Origin: VRUE01 sp963837695
GTDB lineage: Bacteria; Actinomycetota; Thermoleophilia; Solirubrobacterales; 70-9
DNA length: 64,000 nt
Direction: 5' to 3'
Assembly (NCBI GenBank): GCA_963837695.1
Contig: CAWINZ010000003.1
Span: forward strand, 1 to 64,000
The position numbers and the translations under genes are program-made. Within the stretch, counting starts at the first letter, position 1. Every line of letters starts with the position of its first letter. Of this stretch, positions 1 to 8,199 are shown piece by piece. The notes under the pieces are model-generated. The model ran no database searches. It had not been told where the DNA came from and saw only the letters and a program-made list of their open reading frames with translations.

Positions 1-35
1 TGCTTCGCAGGCGCGAGAGGGGCGTGGCGCCGACT

Positions 36-557
36 TCAGGGCGGGAAAGAGGTAGGCGAGATCACGCAGCGGGGGATACCGTATTCGTGCGCCATTTGGC
101 TGAAGGGGGAGAACAGCTCCACGAACTGGGCTTGAGAGGACATCCTTTCTTCCTCCCCTTTCCAGACCGCGAGCTGCAGTTCGGTCAACATCGCTTCGAC
201 GGTGTCTTTGTCTCCGTCCGGCGCGTCGAGGTAGGAGAGGTCGTCGAACTGGATCTGGAGAGTTGGCAGGAACGAGTCTTGGCTGGCTTGGTTGAAGCGC
301 CCGCCCCGGTGTGCCCCCCCATAGCGGGTGGCGAGCACTTCGCGGATCCGTTCCCAGTTTTCATCGCACTCGGCGCTTGCCCGGTCGACGTATTCGGCCT
401 TGCTCAAGGATTCGGGCCCCCAGGGAATTTTTACGCCGCGATCTGCCGCGAGGTGGCCGGAGCCTTCATCGCCACCGCACGCACCAAGGCTGACGGCGAA
501 ACCAATCGCGAGTGAAACCAGAATGCTGATACGGAGTGATCGAAATAAAGGTAGCAA
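36..557 (-). CDS. Putative lipoprotein of unknown function
   Basis: A 173-residue exported protein with no recognised domain. Residues 8-26 are hydrophobic and end in the lipobox-like LGAC, so lipid attachment at about Cys27 is likely, followed by an acidic mature part. Two further cysteines (in AECDENW and PRCVIS) could form a disulfide. The start is a TTG at 557 with no clear Shine-Dalgarno; no better start keeps the whole signal peptide, so the N-terminus is uncertain. The gene has its own neighbourhood and is not obviously co-transcribed with the next gene upstream, which ends in a terminator. Function is not assigned. Confidence 0.6.
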   Translation of the reverse strand: MLPLFRSLRISILVSLAIGFAVSLGACGGDEGSGHLAADRGVKIPWGPESLSKAEYVDRASAECDENWERIREVLATRYGGAHRGGRFNQASQDSFLPTLQIQFDDLSYLDAPDGDKDTVEAMLTELQLAVWKGEEERMSSQAQFVELFSPFSQMAHEYGIPRCVISPTSFPP

Positions 558-599
558 ATGCCGACACTGTAGCAGCGCGGCGCCAGCTTCGAGTCGGAC

Positions 600-630
600 A
601 AAAAAGGGCCGGGCTTGCGCCCGGCCCTTT
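600..630 (-). terminator. Rho-independent terminator of the 655-1479 gene
   Basis: An 11-bp stem (AAGGGCCGGGC with its complement) around a 4-base TTGC loop, followed on the minus strand by a T run read from the A tract at 600-605. It lies 25 bases past the stop codon of the minus-strand secreted protein gene. Confidence 0.85.
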
Positions 631-654
631 CGATCGGAGTACCGCTTTGCCTGG

Positions 655-1479
655 TTAGTAGACCGTTTCCTGCAATGCGACTTCGATGTTGATGTCCTGG
701 ACCACCTCGTTGGTGCCCGCAGCGGACGGGAGTCCGGCCTGCGAGTTGACGAAGCTGTTGAGGCTGATCGGGATGAACCCGAACAGTTTCAACACACAAC
801 CGTTGGCGCCGGGCGCGGCAAACGAGTTGTCCACGTAGACGCCGTTTTTGAAGTAGACGATTTCGTTTTCTTCTGAGAATTCGCCTTCTTTTCCGGTGAT
901 CGGTTCGTTCGGCGGTGGCGGGTTGGTCGTGCCGGTGATGTTGTTGAGCACGATCGGACTGCTGTCCGAGCCGAGGTAACAGCTGCTCCCGAGCACGTTT
1001 GAGGGCGTGGTCAGGTGGACCTTGATCGGCAACGTCACCGATGAGAAGGTGAAGTTGCTGGGGATCCCAGCCAATTCGGTCGTCGCGTACAGCGTGAGCG
1101 CATCGCTGCCGAAGAATTCCAGCAGCCAGGTGAGGCCGGTCAGGCCGATGACCCCGCCGGGGACTTTTTGTGCGACTTTGGTCAGGCCGCCTTCTGAGTT
1201 CGCGGTGAACCCAGAGAAGTCGGCTTTGGTGCCGCCGGTCAGGGCGAGCGGATTTTCGATCGGCACGGTCTTGCTGCCGGTCTGCAGATGACCGCCCGTG
1301 ACGTCCGAACGGACGCAGAACGTCATCACTTTTTCTTCTGGCCGCGGGCAGCCCCTGAACTGGGTGAAGCCGGCCTGCGGTTCTTCTTTCGCTTGCGCGA
1401 TCGGCGCAAACATGGCAATCGCCAGAATCGCAAGCCCCGCCATGGTCAGCAGACGGGCAAGCGTCTTGGACTGGTGCAT
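655..1479 (-). CDS. Secreted protein of unknown function
   Basis: A 274-residue protein with a classical Sec signal peptide (residues 1-30, cleavage near AQAKEE). The mature part is beta-rich by composition, with Thr/Gly/Pro-rich stretches and several scattered cysteines. The start is well supported by GGGAGGATGACTAT just before the ATG at 1479. It ends in a strong terminator at 600-630, so it is probably monocistronic. It resembles the secreted hypothetical proteins common in Thermoleophilia genomes, but I recognise no named family. Confidence 0.7.
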   Translation of the reverse strand: MHQSKTLARLLTMAGLAILAIAMFAPIAQAKEEPQAGFTQFRGCPRPEEKVMTFCVRSDVTGGHLQTGSKTVPIENPLALTGGTKADFSGFTANSEGGLTKVAQKVPGGVIGLTGLTWLLEFFGSDALTLYATTELAGIPSNFTFSSVTLPIKVHLTTPSNVLGSSCYLGSDSSPIVLNNITGTTNPPPPNEPITGKEGEFSEENEIVYFKNGVYVDNSFAAPGANGCVLKLFGFIPISLNSFVNSQAGLPSAAGTNEVVQDINIEVALQETVY

Positions 1480-1565
1480 ATAGTCATCCTCCCAATAAAC
1501 ATTGTGGTTCCTGATCTATACGAATAGATCAATTCGGTCGATCATCTCCGATCTGAGTGCTCACG

Positions 1566-2564
1566 TCAAGGGACAATCTGGACGGGTGTTCCGAACAGCG
1601 AGTCGCACAGGCTCTCTACGAGGGTGCGGCCGAGGGGTCGATCGCCGCCCAGTTCGAGTCCGGAGAGGTCGGTTTCGACCAGGGCGTCGAGCCACGCGCC
1701 GGGAGATCCGAAGGCCCAGGCGTCGGTGGGGCCCTCGAGGTTGGTCGTGCAGGACTCGATTGTGCCGTCGTTGCCGATTGCGATCGTCACACCTGCAAGG
1801 TCCCGCCCGGCGCAGTTGGGGATTTCGGCTGCGATCCGACAGGACCCGGAGTGATTGACGGGCAGGCGCAGCGGTGGCACAGCGAGTAGGAAGGCGGCCT
1901 CGACGTCCAGAGGCGTCAGCGGGGTTGACTGCCCGACGAGGTGGCGGCTCTCCCAGCGAGCCGCCGCGGCGAGCGGGGCGACCCCGAGGCGCTGCCAGTC
2001 GGTGATCGCGTACGGAGTCCCCCTCCCGTTCCCGGTGCGAGCCTCGACCAGGCCCGCCAGGCGCATCGTCGACAGCCGGCGCTCCAGCGACGGGTAGCTG
2101 AGCGAGCTGATGATGCGGTCAAGTTCGGTGAGGGACAGCGGAGTGGCGGCGAGGGCGCGCAGCATGGTCGTCGACCAGCCTTCGGCCAGCGCCTTGATCG
2201 CGGTCTTCGCCTCGTTCGTGCCCAGGCCGATCGGGCCACGGGACGCCCTCTCGAGCCAGCGACTGAGGACATTGAGGACGGAGAGAAGCTCCCGACCGGG
2301 GGCGGTGAGCTCGCAGGCGAGCACGCCCGGGAATCTGTTCCGCCGCTGTCTTTCGAGCGCGCCGATCTGCGCCAGTGCCTTCAGCTGGGCCCGCAGCGTG
2401 GTCTGGGCGGGGAAGCCGACCGCGCGTCGTAGCTCTGACTGCTGCCTGGGGCCGCCGGCGAGCGCCTCCAGGATCGACACGTTGAGCGGTGCTGAGAGCA
2501 GCGTAAGGGTCTGCGCTCCGGAGCGCGCCCCATTTCCGCTCCCGTTGACTGTGTTCTCAGTCAA
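1566..2564 (-). CDS. Double winged-helix regulator, paralogue 1 of 5
   Basis: A 332-residue cytoplasmic protein. Residues about 20-100 form an HxlR/PadR-like winged helix (TLTLLSAPLNVSILEALAGG, then QTTLRAQLKALAQIGAL and a wing), residues about 115-205 form a second one (ALAEGWSTTMLRALAATPLS, SYPSLERRLSTMRLAGLVEA), and the last 110 residues (DAWAFGSPGAWLDALV... GGDRPLGR) resemble an SCP2-like domain. The two-wHTH order is seen in the sequence; the SCP2 assignment is inference. The start is TTG at 2564. A 16-base motif shared with the next paralogue lies at 2575-2590. Probably a DNA-binding regulator; its ligand is unknown. Confidence 0.75.
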   Translation of the reverse strand: MTENTVNGSGNGARSGAQTLTLLSAPLNVSILEALAGGPRQQSELRRAVGFPAQTTLRAQLKALAQIGALERQRRNRFPGVLACELTAPGRELLSVLNVLSRWLERASRGPIGLGTNEAKTAIKALAEGWSTTMLRALAATPLSLTELDRIISSLSYPSLERRLSTMRLAGLVEARTGNGRGTPYAITDWQRLGVAPLAAAARWESRHLVGQSTPLTPLDVEAAFLLAVPPLRLPVNHSGSCRIAAEIPNCAGRDLAGVTIAIGNDGTIESCTTNLEGPTDAWAFGSPGAWLDALVETDLSGLELGGDRPLGRTLVESLCDSLFGTPVQIVP

Positions 2565-2574
2565 GCGGAATCAT

Positions 2575-2590
2575 TATGACATTAATCAGT
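2575..2590 (-). promoter_or_regulatory. Shared upstream motif, copy 1
   Basis: The sequence TATGACATTAATCAGT lies 10 bases upstream of the start of paralogue 1. Paralogue 2 has TATGAGACTAATCAGT at 3643-3658, matching at 13 of 16 positions. It could be a common promoter -10 region or an operator for cross-regulation among the paralogues. Confidence 0.4.
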
Positions 2591-2626
2591 TTTACTTGGG
2601 AAATGGATTGAGTCGTGCGCCGCTGG

Positions 2627-3640
2627 TCAGCGAATTCGCGAAGAATTGACCTCGGGCTCGCTTTCGAACAGCGTGTCGTGCAGGCAATCGAGGAACCCCT
2701 GAGCGAGCTCGCGATTGCCGCCGAGCCGCATGCCGTGGGTCCCGGCATCGATCACGGCGGCAAACCAGGCGTCGATCTCCGCCGACGCCCAGGCATCGGC
2801 CTGACGCCCCGGGTGCACACGGCCGAAGTCGATGCCCCCAGCCGTCAGCTCGGCCCAGGCGATGAAGCGATGCCGCCGCTCACCCCCCGGGGCCCTCGCG
2901 GCCAGCTGACAGATGCCTGACAACCGCGCCGGCGGCTCGAGCAGCGGCGCGGTGAGCGCAAACGCCGCCTCGACGTCAGAGCGGCTGAGCGGCGTGGCGC
3001 CGTCGGGCCCGTTGCGGTGCTCCCAGCGAGCCCCCAGGGCGAGCGGAGAAAGGCCGCGGCGCAGCCAGTCGGTCACCGCATGGGGCGTGCCCTTGGCGCC
3101 GCGAGCGCCGGCCTCGAGCTGTTCGGCGAGGCGCATGTTCTCCAGACAGCGCTCGATGGTGGGGTAGCTGACCGCGGAGATTCGCTTGTCCAGCTCGGTC
3201 AGCGAGAGCGGGCCCGCCGCGAGAGCACCGAGGACGGTCGTCGTCCATCCGTCGACAAGCCCTTTGACCGTAGCCTTGGCCGGGTCGCTGCCCAGCTCGA
3301 GCGGGCCCGCCGGCGCGGCGGCGAGCCATCGTTCCAGGCTCGCCGTCACGGAGAGCAGTTCCCGTCCGGACTCCGTCAGCTCGTACTCAAGAGCCCCGGG
3401 GAATGAATTGCGCCTGCGCGCGGAGATCGTCCCTGTCGCCGTCAGGTTCCTGAGGTGCCCGCGCAGCGTGCTTTGCGCGGGCGCCCCGGCGTCACGGCGC
3501 AGCTCGAGCTGGCCTTTCGGGCCCTCAGCGAGGGATCGGAGGATCAGGAAGATCCGAGGGGTTCCCAGCAGTGTGAGGGTCTTTCCACCGGCCCGCATGC
3601 TCTCCCCGTTCGAGTTGCCACGATTGCGCTCATGGGCCAA
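2627..3640 (-). CDS. Double winged-helix regulator, paralogue 2 of 5
   Basis: A 337-residue protein, closest within the window to paralogue 1, with the same plan: first winged helix (TLTLLGTPRIFLILRSLAEG, STLRGHLRNLTATGTI), second winged helix (VDGWTTTVLGALAAGPLSLT, SYPTIERCLENMRLAEQL) and a C-terminal domain with DAWASAEIDAWFAAVI and GGNRELAQGFLDCLHDTLF. Start TTG at 3640. It is separated from paralogue 1 by 62 bases that hold the shared motif, so each gene may have its own promoter. Tandem duplication is the simplest origin. Confidence 0.75.
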   Translation of the reverse strand: MAHERNRGNSNGESMRAGGKTLTLLGTPRIFLILRSLAEGPKGQLELRRDAGAPAQSTLRGHLRNLTATGTISARRRNSFPGALEYELTESGRELLSVTASLERWLAAAPAGPLELGSDPAKATVKGLVDGWTTTVLGALAAGPLSLTELDKRISAVSYPTIERCLENMRLAEQLEAGARGAKGTPHAVTDWLRRGLSPLALGARWEHRNGPDGATPLSRSDVEAAFALTAPLLEPPARLSGICQLAARAPGGERRHRFIAWAELTAGGIDFGRVHPGRQADAWASAEIDAWFAAVIDAGTHGMRLGGNRELAQGFLDCLHDTLFESEPEVNSSRIR

Positions 3641-3642
3641 AG

Positions 3643-3658
3643 TATGAGACTAATCAGT
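3643..3658 (-). promoter_or_regulatory. Shared upstream motif, copy 2
   Basis: TATGAGACTAATCAGT immediately upstream of the TTG start of paralogue 2; counterpart of the motif at 2575-2590. Its closeness to the start codon (2 bases) would fit a leaderless promoter or a repressor site. Confidence 0.4.
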
Positions 3659-3718
3659 GTTAGTAACACATTATTCGAACACACACACGGGTACTTTGAT
3701 ATGCGAAGTCTGCGGGCC

Positions 3719-4717
3719 CTACCGAGGCGCCCTGACGCTGCCGAACAGCGTGTTGTGCAGCTCGTGCAGCAGGGCGGTGGCGAGCTTGTCGTCGCCGGCG
3801 GTGGGGACGAGGTTGGCTTTGCGCTCGATCACGGTCTCGAGCCACTCGGCCGCGGTGGCCGAGGCCGAGGCGTCGGCGTCCTCGTCGAAGCCCGGCTCGC
3901 AGGCGACGACGCGGCCTTCCTCGATCCGCGCGGTGACCGCGGCGGGGCTGTCGGCGACGCCCTCGGCCAGCTCGACCGCCAGGGAGCAGGTGCCGGAGAG
4001 CTTGCGCGGCAGCTTCAGCAGCGGCAGTGCCAGCTGGAAGGCGGCCTCGACGTCACGCGCGGCGATCGGCGCCGTGTCCCCCGGTGGGTGGCGCAGCTCC
4101 ATCCGCGCCGCCGCGGCGATCGGGGTGACGCTGTGGCGCAGCCACTCGGTCACCCGCACGCGCGGCTCCTCGTCGGGCTTGTCGCTGTTGGCTTCCTCGA
4201 GCAGGCCGGTTTCTTCCATCAGGTCGATCAGCTCGTCGACGAGGCCGAGATCGGCCTGGACCGCGTCGTCGACCTGCTCGAGGGTAAGCGGCCCGTCGCA
4301 CAGGGCGTGGGTCACCATCGAGGCCCAGCCGTAGAGGAGCGCCGAGATCTCCTGCCCGGGCCCTTTGGCGAGCGTCAGCGGCCCGGCCGGGCAGCGGCGC
4401 AGCCAGTCGGCCAGCGCCGCGCCGACGAAGGGCACCTCGCGGCCCGCCGGCGTCGGCCGCAGCACCGTGTCGTCGTCGATCGGGGCGCCCGGGGGGTGGT
4501 TGGGATCGGCTGGTTCGAACAGATACGGGTCGGAGAAGATGTTCATGTGGAGGGGGTCTTCCACGGGCGGTTCGACCTCCTCGAGCTTGACCCCGGTGGC
4601 CGCTTCGGCGAGCCGCGCCAGCAACCCCTCGCGGCCCACCTGACTGGAGATGTAGAGCAGCGTCAACGCCCCTGCGCGCGCTTTGTACCCGCCTTCAGTG
4701 GGCTCTCCTCCCGGCAC
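3719..4717 (-). CDS. Winged-helix regulator, paralogue 3 of 5
   Basis: A 332-residue member of the same family, but its first domain has diverged: the segment after ALTLLYISSQVGREGLLARL is acidic and proline-rich (FEPADPNHPPGAPID) and no longer looks like a complete winged helix. The second winged helix (LLYGWASMVTHALCDGPLTL...) and the C-terminal domain (GDDKLATALLHELHNTLFG) are kept. It groups with paralogues 4 and 5, which share EPADPNHPPGAPI. Start GTG at 4717, with GGGAGGAG lying just inside the frame, so the exact start is uncertain. Divergent from the AbiE-like pair at 4831. Confidence 0.72.
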   Translation of the reverse strand: MPGGEPTEGGYKARAGALTLLYISSQVGREGLLARLAEAATGVKLEEVEPPVEDPLHMNIFSDPYLFEPADPNHPPGAPIDDDTVLRPTPAGREVPFVGAALADWLRRCPAGPLTLAKGPGQEISALLYGWASMVTHALCDGPLTLEQVDDAVQADLGLVDELIDLMEETGLLEEANSDKPDEEPRVRVTEWLRHSVTPIAAAARMELRHPPGDTAPIAARDVEAAFQLALPLLKLPRKLSGTCSLAVELAEGVADSPAAVTARIEEGRVVACEPGFDEDADASASATAAEWLETVIERKANLVPTAGDDKLATALLHELHNTLFGSVRAPR

Positions 4718-4830
4718 CAGGGCATTATGTCACGGGAGCGTGCCCTCTGGGAACTGTCCAGTCCCGCTTACCGTCTTGCGGCGGTTCCGAAATCGGTTCA
4801 CGGGGGACGCCTCCAGTTACTATTAACGAT

Positions 4831-5547
4831 ATGGACACTACATCTGCTGCCGAGCTTGCCCGGATGCTCGGCACTTCGGTGCCGCGCGTCACCCGCGCGG
4901 CCCGGCAGCTGGGCCTCGACGCCCGGCGACCAAACGGGCGCTTTGCCTTTGGCTCGGAGGACGCCGATCGCCTACGTCGCGCGCTGGGGCGCACTCCCCG
5001 GGTGGAGGGACTGTCTCGCTCTGAGGTCGTGATTCTGGCTGCGCTGCGCAGTGCTCCGTTTGGACTCGATTCGGCGCGAGCAGTGGCTCGGCGCGGCGCC
5101 CTGTCGGCGACGGCGGCTGCTCGCGGTCTCAAGTCGCTTCGCGACAAGGGACTGGTCGACCAGTCGACCGAGATGGTGGCGGCGGGACGGGCGCGGGAGA
5201 CGAAGATCTGGCGCGCCAACCGCCGGCACCCGCGCTGGCTGGCCCTCGACCCCATTCTTGCGCGGGTCGAGAGACCGGCGAGCGACGGGACGCATGCAAA
5301 AAGGGGGAGCGGGCGGGTCCCGCAGCGTCTGCGCCATCTCTTCTGGAACACGGCGGAGAGCCAGCTCGACGTGGATCGTGCCGGCGCATATATCGCCAGG
5401 CGGCTGTTGCGGACGATGGACCTGCAGGGACTGGCATGGGGAGCGCAGGCACTCCGGCCAGGGGATTGGGAACAGGCGGCCGTGGCGCGTGGGCTCGACC
5501 CAAAGGTGAAGCAGCTCGCGCGCAACCTGGCTGAGGCGTCGCGGTGA
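4831..5547 (+). CDS. Helix-turn-helix partner (antitoxin-like) of an AbiEii-type nucleotidyltransferase
   Basis: A 238-residue basic protein with an N-terminal helix-turn-helix (SAAELARMLGTSVPRVTRAA), then a MarR/winged-helix-like segment (LSRSEVVILAALRSAPFGLD, TAAARGLKSLRDKGLVDQS), and an alpha-helical C-terminus. It overlaps the next gene by 4 bases (GTGA), so the two are translationally coupled. In AbiE-type systems the upstream gene is a DNA-binding antitoxin that represses its own operon, and this arrangement fits, although I do not see a typical AbiEi C-terminal domain. ATG at 4831 follows an AT-rich TACTATTAACGAT, suggesting a leaderless transcript. Could instead be a housekeeping regulator. 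Confidence 0.6.
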   Translation: MDTTSAAELARMLGTSVPRVTRAARQLGLDARRPNGRFAFGSEDADRLRRALGRTPRVEGLSRSEVVILAALRSAPFGLDSARAVARRGALSATAAARGLKSLRDKGLVDQSTEMVAAGRARETKIWRANRRHPRWLALDPILARVERPASDGTHAKRGSGRVPQRLRHLFWNTAESQLDVDRAGAYIARRLLRTMDLQGLAWGAQALRPGDWEQAAVARGLDPKVKQLARNLAEASR

Positions 5548-6197
5548 ACGACCTCCCAGGTCATGTCCGGCGCATCCTGCCGGCGGACACCGCCACCGCT
5601 TGGCTGACCCTTGCGCCACACCTCCCAGGTGAGCTTCATCTTGGTGGAGGCACGGCGGTCGCCGTGCACCTCGGGCACCGCGAGAGCCGCGATCTGGATT
5701 TCTTCTTCCATCGGGCGGTAGATCTGGGGGAGGTCAAAGTCCTGCTCGGCGGGCTGGGCCCCTTTGCCGTCACGCACGAGTCCCAGGGGACGCTGAAGGG
5801 CCTCTTCGGCGCGACCAAGATCGAGATCTTCGACGCCTCCGAGGTCAACCGGCTGGCCGAGCCGGTGGTTGTGGCCGGGATCAACGTCGCCGGTCTTCAG
5901 GATTTGATGGCGATGAAGATCAAGGTCATGGCCGAGCGCGGAGAGATGCGCGACTACTTCGACGTCAAGGCGATCGACGAGAAGGGGGCGATCTCGGTCG
6001 AGGAGGGTGTCGAGCTCTACATGAGGCGCTACGAGATCGATCCCGGCAACGATGCGCTTCGCCACCTCTACGGGGCGATGGGTGATCTGAGCGATGTCGA
6101 AGCTGACGATCTGCTCCCGATCGAGTTGGCCGAGCTGCAGCGGTGGTGGAGCGCACGCCAGGTCAGGGTTCTGCGGAACTCCGATCGCTTCGGTTGA
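5544..6197 (+). CDS. AbiEii-like nucleotidyltransferase (toxin-like)
   Basis: A 217-residue protein with the DUF1814/AbiEii signature: GGGTAVAVHLGHRESRDLDF near residues 33-52 (nucleotidyltransferase GG and metal-binding DxD-like region) and AMKIKVMAERGEMRDYFDVK near 115-135, matching the conserved lysine and RG-x-DY-x-D box of the family. Known family members transfer nucleotides to tRNA and act as the toxic half of type IV-like AbiE systems. It overlaps the upstream regulator by 4 bases. The pair is inserted between paralogues 3 and 4 of the regulator array and faces opposite to it. Toxicity here is inferred. Confidence 0.75.
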   Translation: MNDLPGHVRRILPADTATAWLTLAPHLPGELHLGGGTAVAVHLGHRESRDLDFFFHRAVDLGEVKVLLGGLGPFAVTHESQGTLKGLFGATKIEIFDASEVNRLAEPVVVAGINVAGLQDLMAMKIKVMAERGEMRDYFDVKAIDEKGAISVEEGVELYMRRYEIDPGNDALRHLYGAMGDLSDVEADDLLPIELAELQRWWSARQVRVLRNSDRFG

Positions 6198-6202
6198 GGC
6201 AG

Positions 6203-7192
6203 TCAGCCGAACAGGGTCTTGTGCAGCTCGTAGAGCAGCCGGCGAGGCAGGGCCCGCTCGCCGCCGGAGCGGACCCGCTTGGCGTCGGGCTCGATCAGCG
6301 TGTCCAGCCACTCCTCGGTCGAGCCGGTGGCCCAGGCGTCGGCGTCCTCGTCGAGGCCGCGCTCGCAGGAGACGACGAGGCCGTTTTCGATCCGCGCGGT
6401 CACACCGGCGGGGCTGCCGGCGACGCCCTCGTCCAGGTCGACCGCCAGCGAGCAGGACCCCGACAGCTCGCCCGGCAGGCGCAGTAGCGGCATCGCCAGC
6501 ATGAAGGAGGCCTCGACGTCGAGGGCGGCGATCGCCGCGGTGTCCCCGGGCGGATGACGGAGCTCCATCCTCGCTGCGACGGCAAGCGGCGCGATCCCCA
6601 TGCGGAGCCAATCGGTCACGGCGTAGCGTGGTTCGCCTCCGGGGCCGGGGAGGGCGACGACGTGGCCCATTTCCTCCATCGCCTCGAGGCGCGCTTCGAC
6701 CATGTCGAGATCCAGCACCTGGATCGCATCGCGTGCCTGGACGGCGGTGAGCGGTCCGGCGGCGAGCGCGTGGGTGACCGTCGAGCACCAGCCGGTCAGC
6801 AGCGGCGCCAGCAGCGGGCCCGCCTCGGGACCGAGCTCGACCGGTCCGCTGGGGCAGCGGTCCAGCCAGCGCTGGATGACCATGCCGACGATGGGAACTT
6901 CATTCCCCGCCGGGGTCGGCTGCATCATCGTCTCGGGCCCGATCGGGGCGCCTGGAGGGTGGTTGGGATCGGCGGGTTCGAGCAGGTAGCTTTCGCTGAA
7001 GATGGCGAGGATCGTGTCCGGATCGTCGAGGTCGGGAGCGACCAGCTCGTCGAGGATCTGGGCCCCGGTGGTCGCTTCGGCCAGCAGCGCCCGGAGGGTG
7101 CCGCGGTCCATCGGGCTGGCGACGTACATCAGCGTCAGCGCACCCGCGCGAACCTTGAACCCGGCGGTGCCGCTCTCAGCCATCCCGGTCAC
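6203..7192 (-). CDS. Winged-helix regulator, paralogue 4 of 5
   Basis: A 329-residue family member. It shares FEPADPNHPPGAPI-like and RHPPGDTA segments with paralogue 3, a second winged helix (LLTGWCSTVTHALAAGPLTA), and a C-terminal EEWLDTLIEPDAKRVRSGGE block. Start GTG at 7192 or ATG at 7183; AGGTGAG upstream suits the latter better. It begins 3 bases after the stop of paralogue 5, so 5 and 4 form an operon. Its stop lies 5 bases from the stop of the convergent nucleotidyltransferase gene, leaving no room for separate terminators. Confidence 0.74.
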   Translation of the reverse strand: MTGMAESGTAGFKVRAGALTLMYVASPMDRGTLRALLAEATTGAQILDELVAPDLDDPDTILAIFSESYLLEPADPNHPPGAPIGPETMMQPTPAGNEVPIVGMVIQRWLDRCPSGPVELGPEAGPLLAPLLTGWCSTVTHALAAGPLTAVQARDAIQVLDLDMVEARLEAMEEMGHVVALPGPGGEPRYAVTDWLRMGIAPLAVAARMELRHPPGDTAAIAALDVEASFMLAMPLLRLPGELSGSCSLAVDLDEGVAGSPAGVTARIENGLVVSCERGLDEDADAWATGSTEEWLDTLIEPDAKRVRSGGERALPRRLLYELHKTLFG

Positions 7193-7195
7193 GAC

Positions 7196-8050
7196 TCACC
7201 TGACCGGCACGCCAAACAGGGTCTTGTGCAGGCTGGTGAGCAGGGCGCTTGCGAGCCAGCGGTCGTCGCCGGTGCGGACCCGCTTCGCGTCGGGCTCGAT
7301 CACGGTGTCGAGCCAGTCGCCCGCGGTCGCCGCCGCCCAGGCGTTTGCCTTGATCTCGAGGCCGTCGTGGCAGGCGACGACGCGCCCTTCCTCGATCCGC
7401 ACGGTGACGCCGGTCAGCGGCGATTTCTCGGCCTCGTCGAGGTTCAGGCCCAGCCGGCACATGCCCGAGAGCTCCTTCGGCATGGTCAGCAACGGCAGGC
7501 TGAGGCGGAAGCTCGCATCGACGTCGAGGGCGTCGATCGGCGCCGCGCCCTCCGTCGGCTTGCGGCGCTCCATCCGGGCGGCGGCGAGCAGCGGCGCGAT
7601 CCCCGCCCGCGCCCAGTCGTTCAAGGCGTAGATCGGCTCGCCGCTCTCGGCGAGCGCCTCGACCTGCCCGGTGCGCCGCATCGCCTCGAGGTGGCGCTTG
7701 ATCGCGCGGCGTCCCAGGTCCCCGATCGCGGCGTCCAGCTCCGGCAGCGTCATCGGTTCGCGGGCGAGCATGTGCACCAGCGTCGCCGACCAGCCTTCGG
7801 CGAGCGCGGCGACGGTCACCTCCGCCTCGGGCCCGTCGAAGTCGACCGGGCCGTGCGGCGCATCCTGCAGCCAGCGTTCGACCACGGAGGCGACAAAGAG
7901 CGCCTCGCGGCCGGTGTTGCTGACCTGGAAGGCGCGGCCGGGTTCCACTTCGACCGGATGCTCCAGCGTGGCCTGCAGGATCCCGCGATTGATCGGGTCG
8001 GTCGCCATCAGCAACACCTGTGCACCCGCGCGCATCATCTTCTTGCTCAC
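7196..8050 (-). CDS. Winged-helix regulator, paralogue 5 of 5
   Basis: A 284-residue member, first gene of the paralogue 5-4 operon. The start is set at GTG 8050 because TGGGAGG lies 9 bases upstream and the N-terminus (VSKKMMRAGAQVLLMAT) then aligns with the paralogues; longer in-frame starts reach into the divergent promoter. The first domain is reduced, the second winged helix is intact (LAEGWSATLVHMLAREPMTL), and the C-terminal block ends HKTLFGVPVR, like HKTLFG in paralogue 4. Divergent from the pilus operon at 8200, so it may control it; that is inference from position. Confidence 0.74.
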   Translation of the reverse strand: MSKKMMRAGAQVLLMATDPINRGILQATLEHPVEVEPGRAFQVSNTGREALFVASVVERWLQDAPHGPVDFDGPEAEVTVAALAEGWSATLVHMLAREPMTLPELDAAIGDLGRRAIKRHLEAMRRTGQVEALAESGEPIYALNDWARAGIAPLLAAARMERRKPTEGAAPIDALDVDASFRLSLPLLTMPKELSGMCRLGLNLDEAEKSPLTGVTVRIEEGRVVACHDGLEIKANAWAAATAGDWLDTVIEPDAKRVRTGDDRWLASALLTSLHKTLFGVPVR

Positions 8051-8065
8051 CCGAGGTCGCCTCCC

Positions 8066-8080
8066 ATGGGCTGGGCCCAT
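8066..8080. promoter_or_regulatory. Palindrome in the divergent regulator/pilus promoter
   Basis: ATGGGC-TGG-GCCCAT, a perfect 6-bp inverted repeat located between the start of regulator paralogue 5 (minus) and the pilus operon (plus). It is a plausible operator for the neighbouring winged-helix protein; no function is shown by the sequence itself. Confidence 0.3.
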
Positions 8081-8199
8081 TGTGGCACGTTTGGTCTTTG
8101 TCTGGGAACAGGGTAGATCCTGGCGCAGCTTCGGGTCTTCTGGTCGGGCCTCCGCCAGGCAAAAGTAGGTAGGAGCGACGTCCAGGATTCCCCCTCTTC

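Noticed and set aside
4725..6788. 687-codon minus-strand frame over the AbiE-like pair
   Set aside because: Arg/Pro/Ala-rich shadow of the plus-strand genes, with no domain.
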